A DNA stretch of 64,000 nt. Origin: Chloranthus sessilifolius (Eukaryota; Streptophyta; Magnoliopsida; Chloranthales; Chloranthaceae). The notes under the pieces were generated by a model that was not told the origin of the DNA, did no database searches, and worked only from the letters and a program-made list of their open reading frames with translations. Every line of letters begins with the position of its first letter. Position 1 is the first letter of the stretch. Both the position numbers and the translations under genes were made by a program. The DNA is taken from assembly GCA_021018995.1 (NCBI GenBank), contig CM037587.1, positions 70,513,604 through 70,577,603 of the forward strand. Reading direction: 5' to 3'. Shown in pieces: positions 1 to 11,850 of the stretch.

Positions 1-678
1 CTTCTAGAAGTTCCGCCAAGTGATTTCATCTTTGAGCGCTCACATGGGTTGGAATATGCTTTTGGATCTTGATTGGAATCTTCGAAATGTCCTGGCCATT
101 AAATGCATTGGGCGTCGAGATTAATCGAAATGCCCTTTAAACAAGTCAGAATTCCCTAGAATGTCCTTTTCGTAGAGTTTAAGTGCCTTTTCGCAAAGTG
201 TTTTGGCTCCGTAAGTTCTTTTCGCAAAAGCAATTTGGCTTCGTAAAGTCTTTTCGCAGGACTTCTCCCGGATCTTCTATTCGAAAAGGAAATTTCAACT
301 ATTCGAGCGTAACATGGTTCTTTTCGAGTAGTTCATTACACTCGAATCAATTCAAGCAGAACTTTGACCTTTTGAAAAGTACTTTTTACTTTTGCGATTT
401 GAACTTTTAACTTGATTTCTTCTTTGCGAATGGATCCTTCTTCTTCTTGGTCTTTTCTTGCTCTTTTAGGACCTTTTAGCCATTCTTTGAGGCTATTTCT
501 TCACTCCTCTTTGAGCTTGACATGAGTTGTCGACTTTTGATCATTTTAGGATGCTTTTCAGACTTGGACCTGTCTAATTGGTTAGTCAGAAATGCACACT
601 AAAGCACTTATTTAGTCTTCTCAAGGGTCTTTCAAAGCTCATGTTTAGGGTGAAAAATGGTATTTTCACTACTTAACA
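1..678 (-). repeat. Partial 3' LTR of element A
   Basis: This stretch aligns with 5837-6522 and ends on the plus strand with acttaaca. The rest of the LTR lies outside the window. It contains repeated TTTTCGCA-type and TTCGAA-type motifs between about 150 and 420. Confidence 0.85.
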
Positions 679-692
679 CACCCAAACCTAAG
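679..692 (-). other. Polypurine tract of element A
   Basis: On the minus strand this reads AGGTTTGGGTG directly before the LTR start TGTTAAGT. That is the expected site for plus-strand DNA priming. Confidence 0.7.
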
Positions 693-3170
693 CTTTGCTA
701 GTCCCCGAGCAAAGAAACATAAAAACAAAGTAAAGAGCCACTTTTGTAGGAAGCACAGTGCATTTAGCATATGCAACAAGCCTTTTCAACCCCTAGGTGA
801 TCCCTAGAGGAGGAGTGAAGTCTCCGAGGGTTTTCAAAGAAGGTACCCACAAACTTCTCCATGGGACAGTTGGCATTAGTGCAATCGTTATCTCATGAGC
901 AATCAAAGATCAAATTAGTTACTCTTGAATCCATGTTTACACGAAATTTAGTTGTATTGTTTGCAAGGAGATTTCAACATTTATAAACCTCATGAATGTT
1001 TCAATATTTCCAATCATGTGAACAGTCATAGAAAATCATACAAATGTGCCAAGAAGAAGCTCATCCTATGGATAAAAATTAGGTTATAAGTCATACTTAA
1101 TGTGCTCAAGTTCCAACCCAAACACTCACCGGGGTATACTCTCATCAGTGTTTTTGTTGAGGGGTTCGTTTTCACTCAAGCTCAAGAGCAGTTACATCTC
1201 CCAAATGGATCTGTAAGCATGAGCATAGGCCTGCTTCTCGTGCATCTGGCATCATTGACATCTCCTCACCATAGATTGGGGAACTTCTTATCTCTACATG
1301 ACAGCTCACTCAACTTTGGATCACAAGGACTTTTAATCTAGGTTTGTTTGTATGGCTTATGGAGTGAAGTTTCAAGGAAAGGCGGTTTGAACAGGGTTTG
1401 AATTTGAGAACTCGTGAAGTGCAGGACATGGTTCATGACTCCACCTTTTGAGTTTAGCTTCTTTCTTCTTCTTTTCGAGATTCTCACATTCACATGATCA
1501 GTTCTTTCTTTGATCTTGCATTTTTCATCATAAGGTCCCTTTTTTGCCTTTTGCTTGCAACTTTTCACATTGTTTGTCTCTTCCTTTCTCTCCACCATAT
1601 TGCGCTTTTGAGGTATTTTCTCTTCATTTTCTTGATGTCGTAAATGGTCCATCTTCGTTCTTTCTCCTTTACCTCCGAATTCTCGAGTGAGGGAAGGCTG
1701 AATTGGTTCCATAGGTTCAGTGCAAGTACTTTTGGATATTTTGATGAAGAATTGTAGGATTCTGACTCAAATGGGGTACAAACAGGGCAGATTTTTCTTG
1801 GTTGGTTCATTAGGTTCAAGCTGTCAAAGAAGGCCTTGATCTTTCCTCGGTTTCATGAGTCTTGTTACTTGTTTTAATTTGGAGTTTCCTAACTTCTAGT
1901 GGATCTAATGCCTCGACCAATCTTTTGAATCAAAAAATTGCCTCGATCACTCTTCAATGTAGATGGAAAATATATGAGCTCAATTCTCACCGTTATGGTT
2001 TTTCCTTGAGCTTTTAAGTATATCTTTACCTTTTTCTCTTCCTTTTGACTTACTACGTCGATACCAGTATGTTTTTATGGTGTAATCATCATGGAAATGT
2101 AGACTATCGCAAGGTTTAGAATGTCTAAATTTTTGCAAAGAATATTTAAAATTTCCTAGTTAACTTGATTCTTAAGTACATTAAATTCTTCCCCTTACTT
2201 AGGTGATTTTTCCGCTTTATCTTTGGTGTCCGAGAGGATCTGCCACACCCCAAACTTATGAGGAGCAAAGGTGTCCTCCGGTTCAAAGGTGGCATGGTCC
2301 CATTATTCAGAAAACATGAAGGAAATCATAAACAATGAGAAAGTAAAACATGACAAAGTGAGCATTGGAGAAAGCAAAATTTATTGACTAGAAACATTAC
2401 AGAAGAAAAAGAAAATTAAAGATGAGGGGGACTGGGATTAAGGAGAGGCGAAACCATGAGGAACCGTGTCCTCACCGTTTGATGTAAGGGGAAAAATAAA
2501 ATAGGCTTGCTCGCCAGATCTAACGAAAAGATTGGAAAAATAATTACGTAACAATGAATGTAAAATGTAAAAAGAAAAAAAAAAAGAAAAAGAAGTGCAC
2601 GAATTGGACAAAAGAACAGATTTATATATTATATTTAGAAACAAAGTACATGCAAACATTAATAACTTGGATCAAAGTCGCTACCATAAGTTGGGTCATT
2701 GGGGTCCGAGCTAGAGTCACCGTTGAACTTGAATCGAGTTGGAATCGAGAACTTGATGGTGATTTCTCGATCGGAATTCTTGAGCTCGGTGTACTCTTTG
2801 GACTTGATCTTCTTGGTGAGGCCCAGATGTTTGGTCAGTCATTTCTGCATTCTTGAGCTAGTTTGGCATCTTGAACTAGTTGAGCTTGGAGCATAGCTAC
2901 CTTGTGTTGCTCAAATTTACGACCAATTGGTATGTTTGTCCAACCAGATCCTCATCTTCTCTCTCTCAAATTGCATGAAATGCTCTAATTTTTTATTTTG
3001 GCCTCATAAGGGGTTGGATGTAGGCCTCCAAATCAGCCATACGCACATCCCTACGGATGTAGGGATTTTCTGTCATGGCCTGGGAGAGGGTGGCATATCT
3101 AGGGAGGGGGATGGAGTGGTAGGGGACTAAAGGGGGTCCAGCTGGGGGAGGGGGGGGGGGGGGTGGGAAA
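693..3170 (-). other. 3' region of element A with ORF3 tail
   Basis: This region aligns with 46100-48510 of element E, so it is the conserved 3' untranslated region and, from about 2650 to 3170, the far end of ORF3. The part at 2690-2860 matches the acidic ORF3 tail of E. The short reading frames here are not independent genes. A long G run at about 3143-3167 lies at its edge. Confidence 0.65.
2241..2282 (-). other. Hairpin plus internal polypurine tract (element A)
   Basis: On the minus strand GAGGA and TCCTC arms flank a short loop, followed by AAGTTTGGGGTGTGGCAG. The same arrangement occurs in B, E and F just after ORF3. It resembles the tract at the LTR boundary. Its function is not established. 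Confidence 0.6.
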
Positions 3171-3401
3171 AAACTGAGAAACTAGGGGCAGCAGGATAAA
3201 AGAAGAAAGAAAAACTAAGAATAGAAAAAATCTAAACTATATGCAGCAGAAAAATAAAAATGTAGGGACTGCATACAAAGTTTAAAAAAAATAGAAAAGT
3301 GTTGACACAAAAACAGAATTTGTGAATGCAAAATAGGAAAACAAAGTTAGAAACTAACTATACTCACAGAAAAATGACGAAAATTAGTAAAACTAGGACA
3401 A

Positions 3402-3598
3402 TGTTCCTAAAAACAGAATTTGAAACTAAAATTCCTAAAAACAGAATTTGAAACTAAAATTCCTAAAAACAGAATTTGAAAATCTAAAAACAGAATGCTA
3501 AAATTCCTAAAAACAGAATTTGAAAATCTAAAAACAGAATTTGAAACTAAAATTCTTAAAAAGCAATTTGAAACTAACATTCCTAAAACAGAATTTTT
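3402..3598. repeat. Tandem repeat, about 27 bp unit
   Basis: About six imperfect copies of a unit containing cctaaaaacagaatttgaaa lie head to tail, with some shortened units. They sit in the AT-rich filler that occupies the place of gag-pol in element A. No coding role is visible. Confidence 0.75.
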
Positions 3599-4663
3599 AA
3601 TGCCAAAGGATACATCCTAAGCCCAAAGAGAAAAATGATACATCCTAAGCCCAAATGTAAAATCTAATGCCAAAAGCCCGAGATACTTATGAATCTAAGT
3701 GAAAAAAAATGATTAGCAGGAATACGTGAAAAGCAAGATTCATAAAATGACCCTTTGTTGATGATGGGTATGAATAAAAATAATGAAGCATGGGAGCACA
3801 TATTAAAAAGCGAGTTCATACAATTTGAGACCCATTTATGATGAAGAAATCTCAAGGAAAATAAAATAAGTGGGTCCATTGAATATTCAAAAGCGACCTA
3901 TGATTCACTACTCATTGTCCTACATGATTCCTAAAAAATAAAAAATGATCTCAAGAGGTCCAGATGGGAAAAGTGGATGCAAATGGAGAAAACAGCATCT
4001 GAAAGATATATATATATTTTTATTTTATAATTTTCTATTTTTTATTTTTACTTGTTTTGGATCGGCCAGCTCAACAAGAGCCCTTATTTACTACTTCTGA
4101 AAATAATGAGAAACAACTAAGAGATTTTCTATTTGTGTTTTCATTTTCTTTTATTTTGTATTTGGTTTTGTAAAAAATCGGCATGCCTAAAAAGGCAGAA
4201 ATTATAATCGTAAACAAACAATAAACACAACAGAAGCTGCTGGTTCTCAAGAATTTAAAAATAGAAAATGAATGCAAAGGAGAAGAGGATGCAAACTCAA
4301 GCGATCTGCTCCAACTTTAGTCCAGATGCTCCTTGTTGTTGGACGGTGCTCGATCTGCAACAATCCAAAAACTGCAAAGCGACTTTATTCCAGATATTGA
4401 CAAAATAAAAGAAAAACTCAAAGCACGCCCAAATTTGACAAAAGACAAAAGAGTGGCGCATTTATTCAAACAACTAGAAGGCAAAGAATGAAAACTTAGA
4501 AAAAAAAAATCTGCTGCGATAAAATAGGTTTTCTATACAAAGCTGCGGTAGACATTTAATCAAGCACTTGGAATACAAAGTGCGGGTTTAAAGCAAAACT
4601 AAAATGAAAATCAAATCTATAAAATAAAATAAAAACTTAGGTCTACCAATTTTAGAACAAATT
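3599..4663. other. AT-rich internal filler of element A
   Basis: No gene is recognisable here. The last 30-40 bases align with the leader of element E next to its primer-binding site. The rest is AT-rich and low in complexity. Confidence 0.5.
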
Positions 4664-4682
4664 CCCTAAGAAGCGGCGCTTA
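4664..4682 (-). other. Degenerate primer-binding site of element A
   Basis: This occupies the position of the tRNA-Asp-type site seen in E (56598-56614), between the shared flanks acaaatt and aaaaactt. It matches the tRNA-Asp end only in part. Confidence 0.6.
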
Positions 4683-4688
4683 AAAACT

Positions 4689-6522
4689 TGTTGTCGCTCC
4701 AAGTGTGCCATAATTGTGTGCATTATGAATAAAGAATTAAAGAATTAAAGAATGCTAAGTTATATGGATGTTAACTTATGAAAGGAATATCGGCTGACAT
4801 GGGCTAACATTAGCACGCAAGATCGAGGCCAATTGTAGCAAGTTTTAAAAGTAAGTATTTCAAGATCGTCCCACGAGAATTTGTCTAAAATGAGAGATAA
4901 ACCTCCAGATCTGTGCTACCAGATCTGGCTCTATAATTATCTAGAAAGCAGATAAAGAGAGAGTGTTGGGTTTTGTCACGTTTAACTAAAAGCAAATAAA
5001 GAAAAGAACTAACTACGTGATCCGGATCCGAGTTGTGGAGGTGTTTAAAATAAATCAAATGCGAAATAATAGCTTCATGTATTTTAGCCTTTGAATTTTA
5101 ATGGAGAATCAGATTCCAATAGAGCAGATTCAATCTTCATCGGCTACCGGAGATGTAAGAGAAATAAATCGAATTAAGGAATAGGTTTAGACTTATGGCT
5201 ATGATCATCCAATGGTCACAGATCATCCAATAGTTGTGGCTGTTCTTTAGTTCGTAACATGAACATCATCGTAAGTCTTTGCTAGAATTAGGTTACCAAC
5301 GCTAATTCGACAGGACAATGAATTAAGGGAAGTTGGATGCGGGTGAGTGAATCTAAAGAAGTCTAATGCACTAAGGTGAACATTCGTAACCCTCGACATG
5401 ACTCCAATGGAGAAGACACAAATTACTGAACCTTTTAAAATCCAAAATTACAATTACAAAGCACGGCTTTTAGAAAGCCCTCGGACTTGCGCCTTGAATC
5501 CGATCTCCTTGGAGTTACAAATCACTCTCAACAACTCTCAAAAGTAAAACAAAAGAAGCTATTACAGGAGTGCAGATAGGCTATCGGCCGGAAGGTAGGG
5601 AAATAGAGATGAAAACTCAAAATCTGGATGCCACAATTGGGCAAATGTCTTCTCTATTTATAGCTTTCCCTTGATCCTGCAGTACGAATTGACCAATCGA
5701 AGTGTTCAGATCTGGATTGCCCAATGGCGATTGAGCACGGGATCCAGACCTGTTCGCCAATGAAAATTCTCTCGATCCGGTTCACCAATCAGCGCTAGAA
5801 GCATCAATTTTTATGGAATTCAAAAATCTGTTTGAGCTTCTAGAAGTTCCCGCCAAGTGATTTCATCTTTGAGCGCTACATGGGTTGGAATATGCTTTTG
5901 GATCTTGATTGGAATCTTCGAAATGTCCCTGAGGTATTAAATGCATTGGGGCGCGTCAGAGATTCTTGAAATGCCCTTTAAACAAGTCGTAATTCCCAGA
6001 ATGTCCTTTCGTAGAGTTTAAGTGCCTTTTAGCAAAGTGTTTTAGCTCGAAGTTCTTTTCAAAGCAATTTGGCTTGAAAGTCTTTTCGCAAAGGACTTCT
6101 CCCGGATCTTCTATTCGAAAAGGAAATTTCAACTATTCGAACAGAACATGGTTCTTTTCGAGTAGTTCATTACAGCTCCAGAATCAATTCAAACAGAACT
6201 TTGACCTTTTCGAAAAGTACTTTTTACTTTGCGATTTGAACTTTTAACTTGATTTCTTCTTTGCGAATGGATCCTTCTTCTTCTTCAGGTCTTTTCTTGC
6301 TCTTTTAGGACCTTTTTAGCCATTGCTGAGGCTATTTCTTCACTCCCTCTTTGAGCTTGACATGAGTTGTCAGCTTTTTGATCATTTTAGGATGCTTTTC
6401 GGACTTGGACCTGTCTAATTGGTTAGCTGTAAAATGCACACTAAAGCACTTATTTAGTCTTCTCAAGGGTCTTTCAAAGCTCATGTTTAGGGGTGAAAAA
6501 TGGTATTTTTCACTACTTAACA
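4689..6522 (-). repeat. 5' LTR of element A
   Basis: The LTR is about 1.83 kb, bounded by tgttgtcgc and acttaaca on the plus strand. A minus-strand TATA box (CTATAAATAGA) lies near 5654-5664. Upstream of it (about 5990-6250) are clustered TTTTCGCA and TTCGAA motifs. The block 6084-6248 is closely similar and collinear to 50846-51018, before ORF3 of element E. Confidence 0.85.
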
Positions 6523-7257
6523 ATTACGAGATGCGCTATTCTCATCTAGAGAAAGCATGCCTGGCACTCGTTTGGGCTACTCAGAGACTTCCACACTACC
6601 TGTTATCCCAGGCCATTCTACTTCTAGCACGGATGGATCCGTTGAAGTACCTATTCGAGAAACCTGCTCTCAATGGCTGAACCGCACGTTGGCAACTACT
6701 CCTATCTGAGTTTGACATTACTTATGTCACCCAGAAGTCGATTAAGGGGCAAGCACTCGCCGATCATCTTGCTGAGAACCCTCTGCCGAACTATGAGCCT
6801 CTAAGGACCGAATTCCCCGATGAAGACATTTTGTTCATGACCAACGAGGATACAAAGGAAACGGAAGAGCCCTGGGTAATGCACTTCGATGGGGCATCAC
6901 ATGTTGAGGGCCAAGGAGTTGGCACCATTCTTATTTCACCAAAAGGATCCCATATACCCATCTCAATCAAATTAAACTTCCCATGCACCAACAATATGGC
7001 TGAGTATGAGGCCTGTACAGCTGGTTTACAAGCGGCTCTTGATCTAAATATAACTCACCTTAGGGTCTTTAGAGATTCACAGTTAATTATATGCCAAACC
7101 AACGGGGATTGGAAGACCAAGGATGAGAAACTGATCCCATACCATGAACATCTGGAGGATCTGATAACTTGCTTTGAGGAAGTCACCTTCTCTTATGTGC
7201 CAAGAGCAAGAAACCAGTTTGCTGACGCCCTGGGTACCCTGGCCTCTATAGTCGAGA
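6523..7257 (+). pseudogene. Tat-lineage RNase H plus archaeal-type RNase H relic (G)
   Basis: The plus strand encodes the end of an RT-linked RNase H (about 6523-6790) followed by a second RNase H domain (about 6860-7250). The second domain shows HFDGASH, NNMAEYEA and RDSQLI motifs and ends at DALGTLAS. A second, archaeal-type RNase H after the first marks the Tat lineage of Ty3/gypsy elements (Ogre, Retand and relatives). The piece begins exactly where the LTR of element A ends and stops where the LTR of element B begins. It is therefore part of an older element invaded on both sides. It is a fossil and incomplete. Confidence 0.8.
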
Positions 7258-9154
7258 TTAATCATTGTAGGCACTACTTCATCCAGGCTACAAGCTCAGG
7301 AATCCATAGGGAACCTCAACCTCTAAAGCTCTATGTGTGGGGCTAAGGCTGTAAAGGACCATGATAGCCCAGACACATAGAACCAGCAAGAGATTGAGTA
7401 CCACCTTAGATCTAGCTGTCCATTGCTTGAGTAGGACTACAATGGTCCAGTCACAAGCCTACAATCTCCATACCCAAATCAGATCTGCCATCTGATGGAT
7501 GGTCTATACTAATATAGGGGAGTCTGCCTCTGTACAATCTCCTACCAAGCTACAAGCTCAGGCTCGGAGAAGAAGGATCCATTTTGGATCAGTGGATTGG
7601 ATTCACCCTAAGGCTATAACCTGTCCAAATGGTCACAGACTATCCCAGAGGCTATCCTCCTCATGGAGCCCAAAACAAAATAAGAATATTGGTGCTACCA
7701 CCATGGTCACAAGGCTACCAACTCAGGCTTCCATGGGGATTTCAGATCTAGTGGGTCCTGTGATGGGGCTAAGGCTATATAGGACCATGATAGCCCAGAC
7801 ACACAAGTCACTTAGATCAGAATGGGACCTTAGAATCAGTCCTCCATTGCTTCGAATCACAGCCAAAGTAATGGCGGATCACAAGGCAGCAGCCTTGCAC
7901 AGAGCAACTCATAAACACATGAATCCCATAAAAGTGCAACACCCAATCACAAATTCCATTAATCTAAACTTAATAAGCATACAAAGGCATGGCCAGCAAA
8001 TGCTGGGCCATGGAGAGAAGGAAAAAAAGGAAAAACTACTTATAGCTACAGAAAAAACAAGACTATAATGCTAAAAATAAAACAGAGCAGAAACTGAACT
8101 CTTCCGGCCTCTTACTCTCCCTAAACCTAAACCAGGCTTAGGTTTATATAGCAGTGGGTGTGGCGATGCATTAGGGTTAGGAAACCCTAATTTTAGCGAT
8201 GTCACGTGGCCTATTAATGATCCTTGGATGCCTCGGGATGCGTGCATAGAGATTTGAGCATGAGAGTGTGTGCCCTAATCCTTGGAAATTCCTAGAAAGT
8301 CCTCTACAGAATGATAGAAGTTGGAGTTCAGAGCTTCGCTAGGTCGCAATCGATTCCCAAACTTGTCACATGGTAGCTCTGTTCTCCGCGTGGCTGAGTT
8401 TAACATTAGAACTTCAAACATCACGGGGTTGCAGCTTCTTAATGCTTTGAGCTGTCACGAGGTAGATAGTTAAGCTCTCGCTGGATTAGGCTTTGCGCGG
8501 TTGGATTATTACTTGTGAATAGCATGAGAACTACGCGAGCATTCCATTTCACTTCGCGAGGCTAACTTTGGCTTCGCAAGGCTGCTTTCTTCCTGAACCG
8601 CGCGACAGCTTCTTTTCTTGATAGATCTTCGCGAGGATCCTCGCGATAGTTGTGAGGCATTTCTGACCTACGCGACAGGTTCTCTTGACATTTGCATCTC
8701 GTGGCTACTGCGCGAGGTTGTACTTCTGAAGCTCTCTCTCCTCAGCTATTCTGAGTAAACTGTGTGAGGGTCTTCTTGAACTGCGCAAGACTGCTCGACC
8801 TTTAACTTCTTAACTTCACGAGAGCTGCGCGAGGTTATGCTTCTAAAGCTCTTCTGTTACTCAACTGCGTGAGCACTTTTTGTGAAGTCTTGGGAAGCTC
8901 GCGAGGACTGCACGAAGCATAGTTTTCTGAATCCTTTGAAGCTTTGTGAAAGCTGCGCGAGGCTGGATTCAGTGTTTATCCTTCTAAGGGATTTCTGGTG
9001 CCAATATGGGCTCCTTAACATGACTTTTGGCCTTATTGCACTACTATTTATTATCTACAGAAAATATCTAACAAACCTTTATTAGATGGCTAAGGATCTA
9101 ATCAAAGGCTAAGTCAAGGGGTTGGTAAACAGTGGCGCTTTTCAGGTCTTAACA
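7258..9154 (-). repeat. 3' LTR of element B (partial)
   Basis: This aligns with 18394-20297 and ends on the plus strand with ggtcttaaca beside the polypurine tract. Core promoter elements on the minus strand are a CACGTG G-box (8203-8208), a telo-box dyad (8171-8190) and TATATAA (about 8143-8151). Many CGCG motifs lie at about 8340-8950. The short reading frames inside are LTR sequence, not genes. Confidence 0.88.
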
Positions 9155-9169
9155 CACCCCCAAACCTAA
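9155..9169 (-). other. Polypurine tract of element B
   Basis: On the minus strand AGGTTTGGGGGTG immediately precedes the LTR start TGTTAAGACC. Confidence 0.8.
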
Positions 9170-10796
9170 TCTTTGCTAGTCCCTTAGCAAAGCTACATTA
9201 AAATAACTACAGAATTTAAATGCCACTTTCGTAGGGAGCACAGATATATTTAGCATATGTACCAAGCCTTTTAAACCCCTAGGTGATCTCTAATGGAGGA
9301 GTGAAGTCTCCTGAGGGTTTTCAGTAAAGACACCCACAAACTTCTCAGTGAAACAGTTAACAGAAGTGCATTATTATCAAGTGAGCAGTCAAGAAACAGA
9401 GTTAGTTCACCCTTGAATCAATAAAAATATAAGAAATTCAAACACATTGGCTGCACAGAAATTTAAACAGTATAAGCTTCTCATGAAAGCACAGCATTTC
9501 CAATCAATTTACACCAAAGAACAATTTACATGTGTGTTAGCACAGAGCTCATCACTGGATCAAAAATTAGGTTGTAGATCATACTTAATGCATTCAATAT
9601 CAGACCCAAAACTCTCCAGGGCATACTCTCATAAAGAACTGTTGAGGGTTTCATTTTCTCTCAAGCTCAAGAGCAGTTACATCCCCCAAATGGGTCTGTA
9701 AGCATGAGCATAGGCATAGCTCTGAAGTTCTGGCATCATTGACAGATCCTCACCATAGATTTGATAACTCTTTATCTCCACATGACAGCTCACTCAACTG
9801 TGGATCACAAGGGCTTTAACTGGGCTGTAATGTGGCTTACGGAGTGGGGTTAAAACGAATGGAAGGTTGAAAAGGGGTGCAAAATTGAGAAATCAGTAGG
9901 TGAAGGAGGTTATTCATGACTTCACCTTTAATTCAGCTCCTTTCATCTTCTTTGAGGTTTTCAGATTTGAAGTGATCAGTTTCTCTTCTTGATTTTGATT
10001 TTCCCAATGAAAGTTCCCTCTTGACTCCTCTCTTACTCCTCTTCATTATTGTTTTTGTTTATTTTTTATGCATTTTTCTTCTTTTTATTTTGTTTTTGCT
10101 TTTCTGAAATGCCACCATTTTCTCAGTTACTATACTGTCAGAATTTGAGGTACTTCTTCTTTATTCACCTAATGTTGACCATAGCTAGTCCATCTTCAAC
10201 TCTTGTTCCTTTACCTTCTGAACTCTCAGAGTGAGGGTAAGGTTAAATCAGCTACATAGGTTCAGGTGCAAGTACTCAGGTGTATTTTTGAAGAAATTTG
10301 GATTTAAAGCTCAAAGGGGGTATGGACAAGGGCAGTTGCTTAAGGTTGGTCTATTTAGGCTCAAACTGTCCATGAGAAGGCCTTGATCCTTTCTCAAGTC
10401 TCATGAGTGCTGTCAGTTGTTTCAACTTGGAGTTGCCTAACTTCTAGTGAGCACAGTGACTCAGCCAGTCCTTAGAGCTAGAAGAAATTGCCTTAGTCAC
10501 TCCTCAAGGAAAAAATTTTGTATAGGCCCAAATCTCACTGGTTATGGTCTTCCTTTGAATTCTTAAGTATGTCCTTACCTTTTGCTCTCTCTAATGATTC
10601 ACTAAGTGCTGATACAAGTGAGTTTCCTTGGTGATCTCATCATGGAAATGTGAAATTTTAAAAGTTTATATTGTCTAAAGTCTGGAAAAAATTTTAAATT
10701 TCATTATTTTTCTGATTCTCCAGTGAACATGGTTCCATTTTCATATTACTCACATGATTATGCTGCACTTAGGTTAATTATTCCATTGGCATGATC

Positions 10797-10846
10797 AGCC
10801 TGCCACACCCCCAAACCTATGAGGAGCAGTGTCCTCACTGGTTCAA
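10797..10846 (-). other. Hairpin plus internal polypurine tract (element B)
   Basis: On the minus strand GAGGACACTGCTCCTC forms a short stem-loop, followed by AGGTTTGGGGGTGTGGCAG. The tract repeats the sequence found at the LTR boundary (9155-9169). Confidence 0.7.
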
Positions 10847-11064
10847 AGGTGGGTGTGCAGCAAATTTATTATCAGAGAAAAGAAAACAGCAAGAATGAAA
10901 ACAAACAAAAACAGAGAACTTCACAGAATAACAGGAAAAGAAAATTTCATTAAGACTAAGAAAAAAGAAAATTATTAAGAAGAGAGGGGAGAGGGATCAG
11001 GGATGTGGGGGCTGAGAAGGTGGTGGAGGAGGTTGAGTGGAGGGGGCAGGGGATGGGGATGGTT

Positions 11065-11244
11065 CTATCTTTTGCTTTTTCTTCTTCGGCTAGTGCTTGT
11101 CTTCTCCTCCTTCGCCAGGATCTGTAGAACCTCCTCGTTTTCATCCCATAGGGGTTGTAGGGGGTCCGGCTCTTTAGGTGGGGGCAGTTCCAACCACATC
11201 AGGTAAAACTTGTTAGGCAGAGCATTAGGCTTGTCATCTGCCAT
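11065..11244 (-). CDS. Short ORF in 3' region of element B
   Basis: A frame of about 59 codons starts MADDKPNALPN and ends in a basic stretch (SRRRKSKR). I do not recognise a domain. It sits where ORF3 lies in related elements, downstream of a TATA-like stretch and a CGCG cluster. It could therefore be a short or unrelated substitute for ORF3. Coding status is uncertain, and it is part of a fossil element. Confidence 0.35.
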   Translation of the reverse strand: MADDKPNALPNKFYLMWLELPPPKEPDPLQPLWDENEEVLQILAKEEKTSTSRRRKSKR

Positions 11245-11314
11245 TGTTAGGACTAGGGAAAGACCGCTAAGGTGAGAGGAGAAAGGATGAGATGAATATG
11301 AAAGGGACACCCTG

Positions 11315-11620
11315 TGTATTTAAAGACAAGGATGGTGGAAGATGAATCGGTGTAATAACATCCAAGTTGCTACAATTAATTGAGAGTTAGTTGGGAAGTG
11401 AAAAGTTACAGCAATCAGCGTCGGGAATGACAAATGCATGTAACTCGCGCAGCTGGTCAAGGGGATCGCGAGATAGGAACGGAATCTCGCGATGATGGAT
11501 GTTGCAGCATGCAGTGCGCGAGAGGCTCTGCATCATTTGTTGAAACTCGCGACAGTGTAATAAATACTCTATGTGAATTGCGCGAGAGCTTCCCAAATCT
11601 CAATTTGGAATGCGCGAGGG
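11315..11620 (-). promoter_or_regulatory. Candidate internal promoter of element B
   Basis: About seven CGCG motifs lie between 11430 and 11620. A minus-strand TATA-like CTTTAAATACA (11315-11326) follows, about 70 bases before the short ORF. The same motif is dense in the LTR of this family. Confidence 0.5.
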
Positions 11621-11850
11621 CTTAGTACCCAACAGGGAGCAATTCATGCAGTGCAGCATACTCATCAAAAAAATTCAAACAGTATACATTCAATTCAAAA
11701 ATCAGCAAATCGCAGAAGAAGAAGTAATCATACCAACCCACATAAACTCTACCAAACTCAACAGACTCAGACCCCATCGAGACACTACAATTTCCTAAAA
11801 ACTATTGAAGAAACGAAAGTAGTATAGTATAACATGGACATAACTGTGGG

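Larger units (their letters stand above)
1..6522 (-). mobile_element. Element A: Athila-like family 2, pol-less, cut by window edge
   Basis: Two copies of the same LTR end (1-678 and 4689-6522) bracket about 4 kb of internal DNA. The polypurine tract beside the left LTR and the primer-site relic beside the right LTR place the element on the minus strand. Its LTR and 3' region align with element E at 44309-58433, so it is family 2. The internal part holds a 3' region, the tail of ORF3 and AT-rich filler, with no recognisable gag, protease, RT or integrase. It is therefore a non-autonomous copy and a fossil. Differences between the LTR copies are mostly small length changes, so I give no age. 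It appears to sit inside the Tat relic that resumes at 6523. Confidence 0.8.
9170..11850 (-). other. 3' region of element B between integrase and LTR
   Basis: About 2.7 kb follow the integrase. The part at 9170-10850 is homologous to the 3' regions of A, E and F. The part at 10870-11850 holds a small reading frame with its own candidate promoter. The long ORF3 seen in F and E is not recognisable here. Confidence 0.65.

Noticed and set aside
7499-8068. Plus-strand reading frame of 189 codons
   Set aside because: It lies inside the LTR of element B, and a shorter version appears in the other LTR (18843-19157). It has no recognisable domain.
10049-10234. Hydrophobic Phe-rich frame that could be a membrane peptide
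   Set aside because: It comes from a T-rich stretch in the noncoding 3' region of B, homologous to noncoding sequence in the other elements.
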